Source of the DNA: Desulfonatronum thiosulfatophilum
GTDB lineage: Bacteria > Desulfobacterota > Desulfovibrionia > Desulfovibrionales > Desulfonatronaceae
Length of the DNA stretch: 64,000 bases
Reading direction: 5' to 3'
Assembly (NCBI RefSeq): GCF_900104215.1
Contig: NZ_FMXO01000004.1
Span: 1-64,000, forward strand
The notes beneath the pieces are model-generated. The model worked only from the letters and a program-made list of their open reading frames with translations. It was not told the origin of the DNA and searched no databases. The first letter of the stretch is position 1. The number at the start of each line of letters is the position of its first letter. The position numbers were made by a program, and so were the translations under genes. Shown piece by piece: positions 36,580 to 46,341 of this stretch.

Positions 36580-37416
36580 TCATGTATGCAAGGCTGACAT
36601 GACAATATTGCGAAAATCTACCGAATCAGGAGTGAGTCCGGTCCAGAGTTGAAACTGGGCGATGGCTTGGGCGGTAAACATGTCCATGCCCTCAATGGTG
36701 TGTGCGCCTGAGGTTTCGCCTTGACGCAGAAATGCGGTCTTGCGTGGGTTGTAGACGAGATCGTAGACATGCCGGATGTCCGTCATTTCACCGGGCCACG
36801 GAGATTGCTCAACCAGTTGTCCCATCATTCCCAATGGCGTGGCGTTGACCAGCAGATCTCCCCGCCAGTCGGCACGCCCTGTCCAATCCAGACGATTGAC
36901 GCCAAATTCTTGAGCCAGCTGCTCAGCGGCCTCAGGCTTTCTTCCTGTTATAGCGATCTGTTGCACACCTGCCTGTTTCAATCCCTGTAATGCGGCCCTC
37001 GCCGCACCGCCCACCCCGAGAATCAAGGCCGACTGTATCAAAGCCAGATGAGTTTCAAGAGGTTTCAGGAATCCCAGGACGTCCGTATTCTCGCCCCACA
37101 ATCTTCCTTCTTTCCAATATAGGGTATTCACCGCGCCCACATGCCGAGCATCCTGGGAATAATCATCCAGGTAGGGCATGACGGCTCGTTTGTGAGGTAT
37201 GGTGACACTGACCCCAAAAATGGGGAGGGTCCGCACGGCGGCGAGAAATTCAGGCAGGTTCTCGGGGAGCAAGGGCCAGCGAAAATAGGCGGCCTGGAGA
37301 CCGTATTTTCGAAAGCCCCAATTGTGCAGCAAAGGGCTCAGGGTATGTCCGAGAGGATGGCCAATGATCCCGTAAATTGCATCGGGGACAAAAAATTCTT
37401 GATCAGTGGATGTCAT
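36580..37416 (-). CDS. aroE: Shikimate dehydrogenase
   Basis: 278 residues. It reduces 3-dehydroshikimate with NADPH. Substrate site: IGHPLGHTLSPLLHNWGF and the catalytic Lys in TIPHKRAVMPYLDD; nucleotide motif LGVGGAARAALQGL; and VNATPLGMMG. ATG 37416 has no good ribosome site. It sits eight bases below a perfect 13-bp hairpin, which could influence expression. Confidence 0.94.
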   Translation of the reverse strand: MTSTDQEFFVPDAIYGIIGHPLGHTLSPLLHNWGFRKYGLQAAYFRWPLLPENLPEFLAAVRTLPIFGVSVTIPHKRAVMPYLDDYSQDARHVGAVNTLYWKEGRLWGENTDVLGFLKPLETHLALIQSALILGVGGAARAALQGLKQAGVQQIAITGRKPEAAEQLAQEFGVNRLDWTGRADWRGDLLVNATPLGMMGQLVEQSPWPGEMTDIRHVYDLVYNPRKTAFLRQGETSGAHTIEGMDMFTAQAIAQFQLWTGLTPDSVDFRNIVMSALHT

Positions 37417-37424
37417 GGCTGTGC

Positions 37425-37454
37425 GCCCTGGGGCTTACGCTTAAGCCCCAGGGC
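37425..37454. promoter_or_regulatory. Perfect 13-bp hairpin between korC and aroE
   Basis: GCCCTGGGGCTTA (37425-37437) pairs with 37442-37454 across a four-base CGCT loop. It lies 29 bases after the korC stop and 8 bases before the aroE ATG on the minus strand. No U-tract follows on either strand, so it is not a standard terminator. It could end korC messages or limit aroE translation. Confidence 0.5.
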
Positions 37455-37483
37455 TGTCGATGAATGTTGCAGAATTGATGTGG

Positions 37484-38032
37484 TTATCTGCTGACCGCGT
37501 CCGCACCGGCTTGGATTGCCTGCTCATTGGCCGGGATCATCTTGGCGTAATTCGGTGAGATCACCTTTTTCAGGCTCTCCTTGACGACGCTCAGGGGGAC
37601 TACCCCGGTCAGTTGTACATATGCTCCGATGGCAACCATATTCGCCATCCGTGTGTTGCCGAGGCTGTCGGCAATTTCATTTGCCGGCACTCCCACCGTG
37701 CGAACGCGCTCTGCATCCGCAAGCTCCATGTCGACCAGGGAGGAATTGATGACGATGATACCGCCATCCTGGACCCTGGGCTGAAACTTTTCCAATGATG
37801 GTCGGTTCATGGCGATGAGCGAGCGTGCGTTGTGGATAATCGGCGATCCGATGTCCTCCCGCGATACCACCACGGTGCAGTTTGCCGTTCCTCCCCGCAT
37901 TTCCGGGCCGTAGACCGGCAGATACGTCACATTCTGGCCGTCTTCCATGGCGGCATAGGCCAGCAATGTTCCGATCAGCATGACTCCCTGACCGCCGAAA
38001 CCGGCCACGATTACATCCTGATAGGAGTTCAT
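37484..38032 (-). CDS. korC: 2-oxoacid:ferredoxin oxidoreductase, gamma subunit (KorC/VorC type)
   Basis: 182 residues. Gamma-domain signature: IVAGFGGQGVMLIGTLLAYA, TYLPVYGPEMRGGTANCTVV, SPIIHNARSLIAMNRPS. It belongs to a complex that oxidatively decarboxylates 2-oxoacids to acyl-CoA and reduces ferredoxin. Its ATG follows the stop of the beta subunit with no gap. Substrate (2-oxoglutarate or branched-chain oxoacid) is not certain. Confidence 0.9.
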   Translation of the reverse strand: MNSYQDVIVAGFGGQGVMLIGTLLAYAAMEDGQNVTYLPVYGPEMRGGTANCTVVVSREDIGSPIIHNARSLIAMNRPSLEKFQPRVQDGGIIVINSSLVDMELADAERVRTVGVPANEIADSLGNTRMANMVAIGAYVQLTGVVPLSVVKESLKKVISPNYAKMIPANEQAIQAGADAVSR

Positions 38033-38794
38033 TTATGCATCCTCCTTAACCGAAAGATCCTTGAACGTACCCAATGGAAAATAGGGGATCAGTTCTTCGG
38101 ATATTCGTTTGTTGGCCTGCACCGGCGTCATTTTCCAATTTGTCGGACAGGTGGCCAGGATTTCCACGAAACCAAGACCGAGATTGTTCATCGGCGCTTC
38201 AAACGCCTTGCGCACGGCTCTCTTGGCATCCCTTAACCGCTTGACCGTGTCCACCGCTACACGGGCAGCATAGGCGGTTCCGCCGAGAGAGGCGATAATT
38301 TCCGTCATCTTGATCGCCTCTCCTTCATTTTCGGCGCAACGGCCACTCGGGCAGGTCGTGGTTTTCTGCCCAACCATGGTCGTCGGAGCCATCTGTCCGC
38401 CTGTCATCCCGTACACGGTATTGTTCACGAAGATAATGCTCACGCGTTCTCCCCGGTTGGCGCAGTGCATGGTTTCCGCCAAACCAATGGACGCCAGATC
38501 CCCGTCACCCTGATAGGTGAACACGGCAGCTTCAGGTCTGGCCCGTTTGACTCCGGTAGCCACGGCCGGGGCTCTGCCGTGGGGCGCCTCAACGGCGTCT
38601 ACTTTGAGATAGTTATAGATAAAAACAGAGCATCCTATGGACCCGACACAGATGGCCTTTTCGGCAAGGCCCAGTTCCTCCAGACATTCCGCTACCAGCC
38701 GCTGTGCCACGCCATGTTGACATCCAGGGCAATAGTGGGTGGGGATGTCCGCCAGGACGCTTGGCAAGGTGAAAGCTTCTTTTCCATTTTTCAT
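38033..38794 (-). CDS. korB: 2-oxoacid:ferredoxin oxidoreductase, beta (TPP-binding) subunit
   Basis: 253 residues. HYCPGCQHGVAQRLVAE carries Cys ligands typical of the beta subunit. The TPP motif is YQGDGDLASIGLAETMHCAN, followed by NNTVYGMTGGQMAPTTMVGQ. An SIGCS motif contributes another Cys. ATG 38794 lies two bases after the alpha-subunit stop. Confidence 0.92.
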   Translation of the reverse strand: MKNGKEAFTLPSVLADIPTHYCPGCQHGVAQRLVAECLEELGLAEKAICVGSIGCSVFIYNYLKVDAVEAPHGRAPAVATGVKRARPEAAVFTYQGDGDLASIGLAETMHCANRGERVSIIFVNNTVYGMTGGQMAPTTMVGQKTTTCPSGRCAENEGEAIKMTEIIASLGGTAYAARVAVDTVKRLRDAKRAVRKAFEAPMNNLGLGFVEILATCPTNWKMTPVQANKRISEELIPYFPLGTFKDLSVKEDA

Positions 38795-38796
38795 GA

Positions 38797-39861
38797 TCAG
38801 ACTCCCAGTGCCCGAAGAATTGGTTGTTCAAAGTCATCCGGCGTCGGCAGATTTCCAGGCAAATGGCCATGGAAATCCGAATCCGCATGTCTTCGGATGG
38901 CCAGTCGTACATCATCAACCATCTGTCCCAGGTTATGTTCGATGGTCAAGAACCGTTTGCCTGCTTTCGCCAGACGTTCAAGTTCCAGGTTTGGGAATGG
39001 AAACAAGGTGATCGGCCTGTGCAGCCCTATGTTATGGCCGCTTGCCCTGAGCTTGCGGATAGTGCTTTTCACGATCCGCCCGATGGAGCCGAAGGCCACG
39101 ACAACGAGTTCCGCATCGTCAACAAGAAAGTTGTCGAACAGAACTTCACGCTCCATGCTCAAGTATTTCTCACGCAAACGCGAGTTATGCCCCGCCAGTG
39201 CTCCATCCACCAGGTGCAGGGATTTCAAGAGTCTCGGATCGCGGTGTCCCTTGCCGGTCAGGTTCCAGCCGAGGTCTGTTGCACCCTGTGTAGAACTCGT
39301 CGGATTTATTGAAACAGGTTCCATCATCTGCCCGATGATGGCGTCGCCCAAAATCATGACCGGATTACGATAGGCAAATGCCAAGTCAAAAGCCTTGAGG
39401 ACAAGGTCGTAGGCTTCCTGAACAGTTCCCGGAGCCAATACAAGCTGCCGATAGTCGCCGTGCCCGCCGCCTTTGACGGCCTGATAGTAATCGCCTTGGG
39501 AGGGGCCGATATCGCCAAGCCCCGGACCGCCGCGGCTGATGTTCACGATCACGGCCGGCAGCTCGGTTCCCCCCATGTAAGAGATGGCTTCCTGTTTCAA
39601 GGAAATTCCCGGGCTCGAAGATGACGTCATTGCACGAATGCCACAGGCCGCAGCGCCGAGCAGCATGTTTGCGGCGGCGACTTCACTCTCCGCTTGGACA
39701 AAAGCCCGGCCCAACTGCGGCATGACCTTGGACATGTATTCCGGGATGTCGTTCTGTGGGGTGATAGGGTAGCCAAAAAAACATTGGCAGCCGGCATCCA
39801 CGGCGCCCCGACAAATGGCCTCATTGCCTTTGACCAGGATTCGTTCAACCTTCGAGGACAT
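38797..39861 (-). CDS. korA: 2-oxoacid:ferredoxin oxidoreductase, alpha subunit (KorA/VorB type)
   Basis: 354 residues. It opens with KGNEAICRGAVDAGCQCFFG and YPITPQNDIPEY, then has FVQAESEVAAANMLLGAAAC, MTSSSSPGISLKQEAISYM, and NISRGGPGLGDIGPSQGDYY. These mark the pyrimidine-binding half and CoA domain of KorA/VorB enzymes. ATG 39861 has AAGGAG upstream and overlaps the ferredoxin gene end by 17 bases. Operon order is ferredoxin, alpha, beta, gamma. Confidence 0.92.
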   Translation of the reverse strand: MSSKVERILVKGNEAICRGAVDAGCQCFFGYPITPQNDIPEYMSKVMPQLGRAFVQAESEVAAANMLLGAAACGIRAMTSSSSPGISLKQEAISYMGGTELPAVIVNISRGGPGLGDIGPSQGDYYQAVKGGGHGDYRQLVLAPGTVQEAYDLVLKAFDLAFAYRNPVMILGDAIIGQMMEPVSINPTSSTQGATDLGWNLTGKGHRDPRLLKSLHLVDGALAGHNSRLREKYLSMEREVLFDNFLVDDAELVVVAFGSIGRIVKSTIRKLRASGHNIGLHRPITLFPFPNLELERLAKAGKRFLTIEHNLGQMVDDVRLAIRRHADSDFHGHLPGNLPTPDDFEQPILRALGV

Positions 39862-40102
39862 CTGCTTGTACTCCTTTTTTATCCTTGGCAGGATTTCTCC
39901 AGACAGATATGGCATAATCCGGACAGATCAAAGCACAGGCGGCACAACTCGTGCAGCTTTCCATGCTGTCGTCGACAACTTCAACAACCTTATACCCCGA
40001 TTTGTTGAAACGCGGCGACACAGTGATGATTTCCTTGGGACAAACCGTGATGCACAAGGAACATCCCTTGCACCGATCTTCCCGAAATGTGACTGGTTTC
40101 AT
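39845..40102 (-). CDS. korD: 2-oxoacid:ferredoxin oxidoreductase, delta (ferredoxin) subunit
   Basis: 85 residues with two 4Fe-4S groups: CKGCSLCITVCP and CTSCAACALICPD. It passes electrons from the TPP site to ferredoxin. It is the first gene of the operon, and ATG 40102 has GGAGAG upstream. The 123-base gap to queA shows no clear promoter. Confidence 0.92.
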   Translation of the reverse strand: MKPVTFREDRCKGCSLCITVCPKEIITVSPRFNKSGYKVVEVVDDSMESCTSCAACALICPDYAISVWRNPAKDKKGVQADVLEG

Positions 40103-40225
40103 TATTCACTCTCCTCTGATATGGTCTGATTCATGATTCTTACTCGATCTGTCATTTTTTGAAAAGATGAATGCAACAAATCGCAAATTCAGATCAGGTC
40201 CGGTTCAGTATCCATGCGATGTAAA

Positions 40226-41338
40226 TTACGGCTTGATGAACATCGCGTCGCCATATGAAAAAAACTTGTACCGCGCTTCCACTGCCTTTCGGTAGGCGGC
40301 GAGCATTCGCTCTCGACCGGCAAACGCACTGACGAGAACGAGCAGACTGGACCTTGGCAAATGAAAATTCGTGATCAACCCCTCAACAATTTTGAACTCG
40401 AAGCCAGGATAGATATACGTATCCAGCCACCCTTTGAACGGTTCAAGCCGACCCTTTATGGCTGCGATCCCTTCGAGCGTCCTCATGGATGTCGTACCCA
40501 CGGCTATGACCGGATTTCCATCCTTTTTGGCTTTGCAAATCATTTCCACGCAATGCTCGTCAATTTTCACGTATTCGGAATGCATCGTATGATTTCGGAT
40601 ATCCTGTTCACGAATTGGGCTGAAGGTTCCATAGCCAACATACAACGTAACCTCGGCCCATGAATGGCCCGCGTCCAGCAATTTGTCCCGCATCTCCCGG
40701 GTGAAGTGCAATCCGGCGGTCGGTGCGGCTATGGATCCCTTTTCTGCCGAGTCGGCATAGATCGTTTGGTAACGGTCCGAATCTCCCGCATCTGGTTTGC
40801 GGCGAATGTACGGTGGCAGGGGCATCTCGCCGGCTTGATTCAGAATACTTTCCAGACTATTTCCGTTCCAATGCAGTATTACCTGACAATGCCCAAATCT
40901 TTGTTTTTCTATCACTTCAACAGTAAGCTGGCCGAAGTTTATTTTTTTTCCTTCCTTGAATTTTTTACTCGGCCGAAGGAGCGCTGTTGCGCTAACTTTG
41001 CATGATGAAGCAGTTTTCACCAAATTTTGCTGTAAAAGGTCCAGCGGCGTTAGCAAAAGCATTTCCAGCTCGCTGCCCGTCTCTGTCCTGGCTCGGATTC
41101 TAGCCGGTACCACCGTGGAATTGTTTACGACGATAAGGCTTTTTTTAGATAAATGGTCTAGAAGTTCGGCAAACGCGCTGTGTTGAACCGAAGAATCTTG
41201 CCTGGAGACAACCAGCAACTTGGAATCGCCTCTCCGCAGAGGAGGAGATTGAGCGATTAATTCTTCTGGCAGATGATAATCATAATCATCCAGGAAAAAC
41301 TCTTTACTTGTGTCACGCACTGATTCAATATACTTCAT
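40226..41338 (-). CDS. queA: S-adenosylmethionine:tRNA ribosyltransferase-isomerase (QueA)
   Basis: 370 residues. It makes epoxyqueuosine in tRNA anticodons. Family signatures: FFLDDYDYHLPEELIAQSPP, RRGDSKLLV, VVNNSTVVPARI, IAAPTAGLHFTREM, and HTMHSEYVKI. The start carries an extra dozen residues before DYDYHLPEELIAQ; ATG 41338 is the only in-frame ATG available before that motif. Confidence 0.93.
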   Translation of the reverse strand: MKYIESVRDTSKEFFLDDYDYHLPEELIAQSPPLRRGDSKLLVVSRQDSSVQHSAFAELLDHLSKKSLIVVNNSTVVPARIRARTETGSELEMLLLTPLDLLQQNLVKTASSCKVSATALLRPSKKFKEGKKINFGQLTVEVIEKQRFGHCQVILHWNGNSLESILNQAGEMPLPPYIRRKPDAGDSDRYQTIYADSAEKGSIAAPTAGLHFTREMRDKLLDAGHSWAEVTLYVGYGTFSPIREQDIRNHTMHSEYVKIDEHCVEMICKAKKDGNPVIAVGTTSMRTLEGIAAIKGRLEPFKGWLDTYIYPGFEFKIVEGLITNFHLPRSSLLVLVSAFAGRERMLAAYRKAVEARYKFFSYGDAMFIKP

Positions 41339-41417
41339 CTTTTTCTTGAATCCCGTTTTTAGTTGAGTTACCTTTCTATCAATTTAATTGATTCATCAAT
41401 GCCTTATGGAGAATACC

Positions 41418-41894
41418 ATGAAAATGTTTCCTCATCTTGTTCTCGCAATGCTGCTTTTTTTCCTTGTTTCCTGTTCCGGCAAGCTTGTCGCTTCAGAAAA
41501 TGATGTCTCAGATTCTCAGGTAACATTCAAAGGTTCAGCTAATTATTATTACGATTTTGACGATATTCTTGTACCTCGGGACATGGAACTTCAGCCTCGA
41601 TCGTCTTTTGTCGTTGAAACGCCCGGTGTCAAAGCCGGAGTCCTTGTCTTCAAGGGCAGAGTTGATCCCGTTTCGTTGACTTCCTTTTTCACCAACAACA
41701 TGCTCAAGGACGGCTGGCAAATGAGCAGTTCATTTCGCTATCAGAGAGCAATCATGGTTTTCACCAAGCCTGACAGGGACTGCATCATCAATATTCAGGA
41801 CGGTCGAATAACCACGACAATGGAGATCTGGATCGCACCCAAGGGCAATGTCGCCGCTGGCCCGGTTCGACACGAACGGACATTGACCCAATGA
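41418..41894 (+). CDS. Putative lipoprotein of unknown function
   Basis: 158 residues. A lipoprotein signal (LVLAMLLFFLVSCSG, lipobox VSCS) precedes a soluble domain with FVVETPGVKAGVLVFKGRVD, SLTSFFTNNMLKDGW, and RDCIINIQDGRITTTMEIWI. I do not recognise a named family. The alternating strand/helix pattern suggests a small alpha/beta envelope protein. ATG 41418 has GGAG six bases upstream. Its stop overlaps the coaBC ATG (ATGA), so the two are co-translated, which may be incidental. Confidence 0.75.
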   Translation: MKMFPHLVLAMLLFFLVSCSGKLVASENDVSDSQVTFKGSANYYYDFDDILVPRDMELQPRSSFVVETPGVKAGVLVFKGRVDPVSLTSFFTNNMLKDGWQMSSSFRYQRAIMVFTKPDRDCIINIQDGRITTTMEIWIAPKGNVAAGPVRHERTLTQ

Positions 41895-43117
41895 ATTTCA
41901 GTCATACCGACTTCACGGGCTTTTCAGGGACAAGAGTTCATCTTGGCGTCTGCGGCAGCATCTCGGCGTTTCGGGCCGTGGACATCATGCGTCGATTGCA
42001 ACGTGCGGACATTACAGTCGGTGTGACGTTGACCAAGGCGGCGCAGGAGTTCATCCGGCCGCTTCAGTTCCAAGCCCTGACCTCCGGACCGGTCTATGAA
42101 GGACTTTTTGCAGCGAATCAAGCTGAGTATGCGCATCTTGAACCTGCCCAAAACGCCGATGTCCTGCTCATTGCCCCATCAACGGCCAACATGCTTGCCA
42201 AACATGCCCATGGCATTGGTGATGATCTTCTCAGTTCGCAACTATTTTCTTTTGCTGGCACGACAATTCATGCACCGGCAATGAATCCTCGGATCTGGTC
42301 CAACCCTGCAGTGCAAGCAAATGTCGCCGCTTTGAAAAACCGAAATGTCGTCTTCGTCCCCCCTGAAACAGGGCTAATGGCGTGCGGAGAAGTAGGAGAG
42401 GGCAGGTTGGCGGAAACTGAGGAAATATTTCTGACAACTTTAAAGACACTGTTGCCTCAAAACCTCGCCGGAAAGCGTATGCTTGTCAATCTCGGGCCAA
42501 CCCAGGAGTTTTGGGATCCGGTTCGGGTGTTGACCAATAATTCATCTGGAACCATGGGGGCTTCCATCGCCTTGGCCGCATGGTTGCTGGGAGCGGAGGT
42601 CTCTGTAGTCGCCGGGCCTGTTCCTTCTTTATGGCTTCCACGTTTTCTTGACGTCATCAGCGTTTCCAGTGCGTTGCAAATGCATGAAGCTTGTCTCGAC
42701 ATCGCCTCAAATATGGATATTATTTGTTGTACCGCTGCGGTATCTGATTATCGTTTCTTGAACAGTCCGCGGGAAAAGGTAAAAAAGTCCGAACTCGGAT
42801 CAAACCTGGTGCTTGAATTACAGCAAAATCCTGATATTCTTTTTGATATCGGCAAGAAAAGGCGATCATCCCAGTTTATCATCGGTTTCGCCGCTGAATC
42901 CTGTAATATTCAGTCTGAAGCGCTACGTAAATTGAAAGATAAGAATTTGGATCTGATCGTCGCGAATCCTGTCAACATGTCTGATTGCGGATTTGGCTCC
43001 AGTCGGAATATGGTTTTTATCGCCGATGCTTACGGCAGGCAAGAGAGTTGGCCTGTTCTCCCGAAATCAGAGATTGGAATGCGAATTGTTGAGTGGGTCA
43101 TGGATTCCCAGGTGTAG
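41891..43117 (+). CDS. coaBC: Bifunctional phosphopantothenoylcysteine decarboxylase/synthase (CoaBC)
   Basis: 408 residues. N-terminal flavin decarboxylase (CoaC): GVCGSISAFRAVDIMRRL, APSTANMLAKHAHGIGDDLL, HAPAMNPRIW, and the catalytic Cys in LMACGEVGEGRL. C-terminal synthase (CoaB) from about residue 190: NLGPTQEFWDPVRVLTNNSS, GTMGASIALAAW, and CTAAVSDYRF. It performs two steps of coenzyme A synthesis. It starts inside the stop of the lipoprotein gene. Confidence 0.94.
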   Translation: MNFSHTDFTGFSGTRVHLGVCGSISAFRAVDIMRRLQRADITVGVTLTKAAQEFIRPLQFQALTSGPVYEGLFAANQAEYAHLEPAQNADVLLIAPSTANMLAKHAHGIGDDLLSSQLFSFAGTTIHAPAMNPRIWSNPAVQANVAALKNRNVVFVPPETGLMACGEVGEGRLAETEEIFLTTLKTLLPQNLAGKRMLVNLGPTQEFWDPVRVLTNNSSGTMGASIALAAWLLGAEVSVVAGPVPSLWLPRFLDVISVSSALQMHEACLDIASNMDIICCTAAVSDYRFLNSPREKVKKSELGSNLVLELQQNPDILFDIGKKRRSSQFIIGFAAESCNIQSEALRKLKDKNLDLIVANPVNMSDCGFGSSRNMVFIADAYGRQESWPVLPKSEIGMRIVEWVMDSQV

Positions 43118-43195
43118 GTCACTGCCAATGCCGTGTGGGTGATTTCCTTATGTTCTGGGGCTTTGATTCATAGCGTATTTTTTTGTGAACAAATT

Positions 43196-43783
43196 ATGTT
43201 GAACAATCAACTGGAAGAAAATATTCGGATCTTTCGCGAAATGGGGTTGGCGTTTCTTTACCACCCCACTCAGGAGATGCCTTCCACTGCAGTGATTACT
43301 AAAGACATTCCCAGTCATGATCAACAGCAGGTTTATTCTGAGGCGACCTTTCCTGAACCCTTCCTTTTTTACCTTCATAAGATTTCAGATTCTGTTAAAG
43401 TAGTATGGACATACTTCGAGCTTGACCAGGACTTTCGTGGGAATCCAGATCCACAACGTTTGGAACTGTGGTATTCGATTATGAAAGCGAAGGGCTTGCA
43501 ACAGCAGCACGTGGCTTTTTGGCCTATCGAACTGCATCCTTGGCACTCTGCAACGATCTCTCGATCTATAGATTTTTTTTGTAAATTTGTTAACAAGGTA
43601 TGTCCAAAATTTATCTTTTGCTTCGGCTCTGCTGCTCATGGACTGTTTCATGATCATTCAAACGCGTTGTCCTTCAATACTTCCGTACCCATTATTTTTC
43701 TTCCTGGCGCCGAGGAAATGTTGCCTGATAATAAGTCTGTAAAAAGAAAAGCATGGAGCCTGATACGCCCTTTGGAAATTTAA
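43196..43783 (+). CDS. Hypothetical protein
   Basis: 195 residues, AT-rich coding sequence. No family recognised. It contains FLYHPTQEMPSTAV, FWPIELHPWHSATISRSIDF, and KFIFCFGSAAHGLF. The last (hydrophobic strand then FGSAAH) and the strand/helix pattern faintly recall a Rossmann-like or uracil-DNA-glycosylase-like core, but key motifs are not evident. ATG 43196 is chosen because the upstream 21 codons look unrelated; its ribosome site is weak. It follows coaBC by 78 bases. Confidence 0.6.
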   Translation: MLNNQLEENIRIFREMGLAFLYHPTQEMPSTAVITKDIPSHDQQQVYSEATFPEPFLFYLHKISDSVKVVWTYFELDQDFRGNPDPQRLELWYSIMKAKGLQQQHVAFWPIELHPWHSATISRSIDFFCKFVNKVCPKFIFCFGSAAHGLFHDHSNALSFNTSVPIIFLPGAEEMLPDNKSVKRKAWSLIRPLEI

Positions 43784-43948
43784 ACCATAAATCTATTCTT
43801 TAACATATATTATATCCAGAATGTCCAACATGTAAGGACATGCAATCAATCGGCACCACTGGCTTGTTTTTAACCTATGTCCGAACTTGTTTCTGTAACT
43901 TTATGAATTTTTTTCCAATTGGTTCATTTTTTACATAAAGAGTCTCTT

Positions 43949-45274
43949 ATGCAACAAGCTTTCTTTTTCTTCATTTCTTTTTTCTTTTTTTGTTGGACTT
44001 CATTATTTCCTACCTTGACCCATGCTGATCAAGCACTGTCAATTCATACTTTGCAGATTCGTGGTTCCATCAATCCAGCCCAGGAAGATCTTTTAAAAGA
44101 AGCAATTACGAATGCCTTCAGGGAGCAGTCTTTGATGCTCGTAGTTCAACTCGATACTCCTGGAGGGCTTGGCGAAACAACAAGAAACATGGTTAGGCAA
44201 ATTTTGAATGCGCCTTTGCCTGTTGCAATTTGGGTGGGCCCTGATGGATCCCGTGCCGCATCAGCAGGGGTATTCCTCGTCGCATCTTCGGCAATCGCCG
44301 GCATGAGCCCAAATTCCAATATTGGCTCCGCTCGCCCTGTAGGGGTTGGTGGCGAGGATATTCCAGAAGCTATGGCAGACAAGATCCTTAATGACTTTCT
44401 CAGCTTGGTTCGATCTTCCGCCCAAAGTCGCGGGAGAAACGTTGACTGGTACATCAGTGCCGTCACAGAGAGCGCCAATTTGACTGGTACGGAATCTGCC
44501 ATGCAACGTGTTGTCGAATTTGTCGCGGTCAGCATTCCAGACTTTGTGGAGCAAATTGGTATCCGTGGTTTTGATTGGCAAAATGAAAGAATTTATTTTC
44601 AAATCGACGACGTTCAATTTATCGACATTGAACCCGGCCTTTGGTACTCCATATTATCTTGGATGCTTGACCCGCAAATCGCCTATTTCTTGTTAATGGG
44701 AGGACTCGCGGGCATCTTTTTTGAGTTGACCAATCCAGGGGCGATTTTCCCAGGTGTCCTAGGCGGACTATGCCTGTTGCTTGGGCTATACGCTCTCTCC
44801 ATTTTACCGACAAATGTTGCTGGTCTCCTTTTGATCCTTTTCGGGCTTATGCTATTTGGGTTGGAACTGATGGTTACAAGCTTTGGTTTACTGAGTATTG
44901 CCGCAACCATAGCCATATTTTTCGGGTCTGTGATTCTTTTTCGCTTTGAATATGGACTTGGCGGAGTTCATATGGCTACCATACTTGTCACCACCGCAGG
45001 TATTTCGGCCTTTATGGCTTTCTGTATTTACCTAGTAGCCAGGGCCCACCATCATAAGCCTTTTACCGGACCGCATAAACTTATTGGTGGTAACGCGAGA
45101 GTCCTTCGTTGGTCAGGCCAGCGAGGCATGGTGCATTTGCATGGCGAATCCTGGAGCGCGGAAAGTCAAACTCCGATGAGCTTGGAGCCTGGTGATCTCG
45201 TAACTGTAGCTGAAGTTGACGGCCTTGTACTAAAGATAACTCATAATCAACCACATAACGATACCGGAGGATGA
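43949..45274 (+). CDS. Long-form NfeD membrane serine protease
   Basis: 441 residues. Signal peptide (1-26), then a ClpP-like serine protease domain with [20 protein letters not shown], the catalytic Ser in [15 protein letters not shown] and [13 protein letters not shown]. Four or five membrane segments follow (about 235-365), then a C-terminal OB-type NfeD domain with [20 protein letters not shown]. NfeD proteases work with the neighbouring slipin and are thought to cleave its C-terminal region. It is unusually AT-rich compared with the window. The ATG at 43949 begins the signal peptide. Confidence 0.92.
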   Translation: MQQAFFFFISFFFFCWTSLFPTLTHADQALSIHTLQIRGSINPAQEDLLKEAITNAFREQSLMLVVQLDTPGGLGETTRNMVRQILNAPLPVAIWVGPDGSRAASAGVFLVASSAIAGMSPNSNIGSARPVGVGGEDIPEAMADKILNDFLSLVRSSAQSRGRNVDWYISAVTESANLTGTESAMQRVVEFVAVSIPDFVEQIGIRGFDWQNERIYFQIDDVQFIDIEPGLWYSILSWMLDPQIAYFLLMGGLAGIFFELTNPGAIFPGVLGGLCLLLGLYALSILPTNVAGLLLILFGLMLFGLELMVTSFGLLSIAATIAIFFGSVILFRFEYGLGGVHMATILVTTAGISAFMAFCIYLVARAHHHKPFTGPHKLIGGNARVLRWSGQRGMVHLHGESWSAESQTPMSLEPGDLVTVAEVDGLVLKITHNQPHNDTGG

Positions 45275-45276
45275 CC

Positions 45277-46008
45277 ATGGCTTCTTTTTTACCATTATTA
45301 CTTATTGTCGCTTTTTTCCTGTTTTCTGCAATTCGGATTTTGAATGAATACGAGCGAGGCGTTATTTTTCGATTAGGACGATATGTTGCGACAAAGGGAC
45401 CTGGATTGATCATCTTAATTCCAGTTCTTGACAAGATGGTCAAAACCAGCCTTCGAACTGTTGCAATGGATGTTCCGCATCAAGATGTCATCACCAAAGA
45501 CAATGTTAGTATCAAGGTTAACGCCGTCATCTATTTTCGCGTAGTTGATCCTTCTAAATCAGTGTTGCAGATTGAAGACTATCTATTTGCGACGTCTCAA
45601 TTGTCTCAGACCACGCTGCGAAGCGTTTGCGGAGCTGTTGAGCTTGATCAAATCTTGTCTCAGCGTGAAGAAGTTAACTTGCAAATTCAAACTATCCTTG
45701 ACACGCAAACGGATGCATGGGGGATCAAGGTTTCCGGTGTTGAGTTGAAGCATGTGGATCTACCTACGGAAATGCAACGCGCCATGGCAAAACAAGCTGA
45801 GGCTGAACGTGAACGTCGCGCAAAGATCATCAACGCAGAGGGTGAATTCCAGGCAGCTGAAAAGTTGACCCAAGCTGCCGAGATTATCGCACGCAGTCCT
45901 AATGCTCTTTCACTACGCTATCTGCAGACAATGCGTGAGATGGCATCTTCCAGCCAATCCACGATCCTTCCGATCCCTCTCGATTTTCTTAAACTTATCA
46001 GTAAATAA
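45277..46008 (+). CDS. Slipin (SPFH/band-7 membrane protein)
   Basis: 243 residues. One N-terminal membrane segment (about 4-22) precedes an SPFH domain: [60 protein letters not shown], and [20 protein letters not shown]. It is a scaffold of membrane microdomains and a classical partner of NfeD. ATG 45277 has GGAGG upstream, better spaced than ATG 45271, which overlaps the NfeD stop. The two form one operon. Confidence 0.93.
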   Translation: MASFLPLLLIVAFFLFSAIRILNEYERGVIFRLGRYVATKGPGLIILIPVLDKMVKTSLRTVAMDVPHQDVITKDNVSIKVNAVIYFRVVDPSKSVLQIEDYLFATSQLSQTTLRSVCGAVELDQILSQREEVNLQIQTILDTQTDAWGIKVSGVELKHVDLPTEMQRAMAKQAEAERERRAKIINAEGEFQAAEKLTQAAEIIARSPNALSLRYLQTMREMASSSQSTILPIPLDFLKLISK

Positions 46009-46044
46009 CTCTTGTATTAAAACCTTTAACCAACTTATATCCCG

Positions 46045-46341
46045 ATGAATTTTGCAGCTCATAAAAACCAAATGCGTGAGTTGTTTGCTTCTCTTCAGCA
46101 AACTGCTGAATCGGGCGAACTGCCGACATTGAATGACGTCACTGCTTTTTTGCATTTATCTGAAAAGATGACCATGCATGCAGATGATTCTTGGCATTCC
46201 GAGGCAGAAGATTTTTTGCACTTGACCCGACAGTTGCTCATGGTTGTCAAAAAGCGGAATATTCAGGAGGCTGTCCTGCTGATTGATGCCCTCCACGACG
46301 CACAAACCTTTTGCCACAAAACCTTCAGGGTCGAAGGTTAA
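46045..46341 (+). CDS. Small conserved-looking hypothetical protein
   Basis: 98 residues, helical and acidic. It includes LHLSEKMTMHADDSWHSEAE and ALHDAQTFCHKTFRVEG, with His/Asp/Cys residues (HADDSWH, CHK) that could bind metal. No family named. It lies 36 bases after the slipin gene. Its last three codons and stop form the left arm of the 40-bp palindrome holding parS, so the coding end and the site overlap. Confidence 0.65.
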   Translation: MNFAAHKNQMRELFASLQQTAESGELPTLNDVTAFLHLSEKMTMHADDSWHSEAEDFLHLTRQLLMVVKKRNIQEAVLLIDALHDAQTFCHKTFRVEG

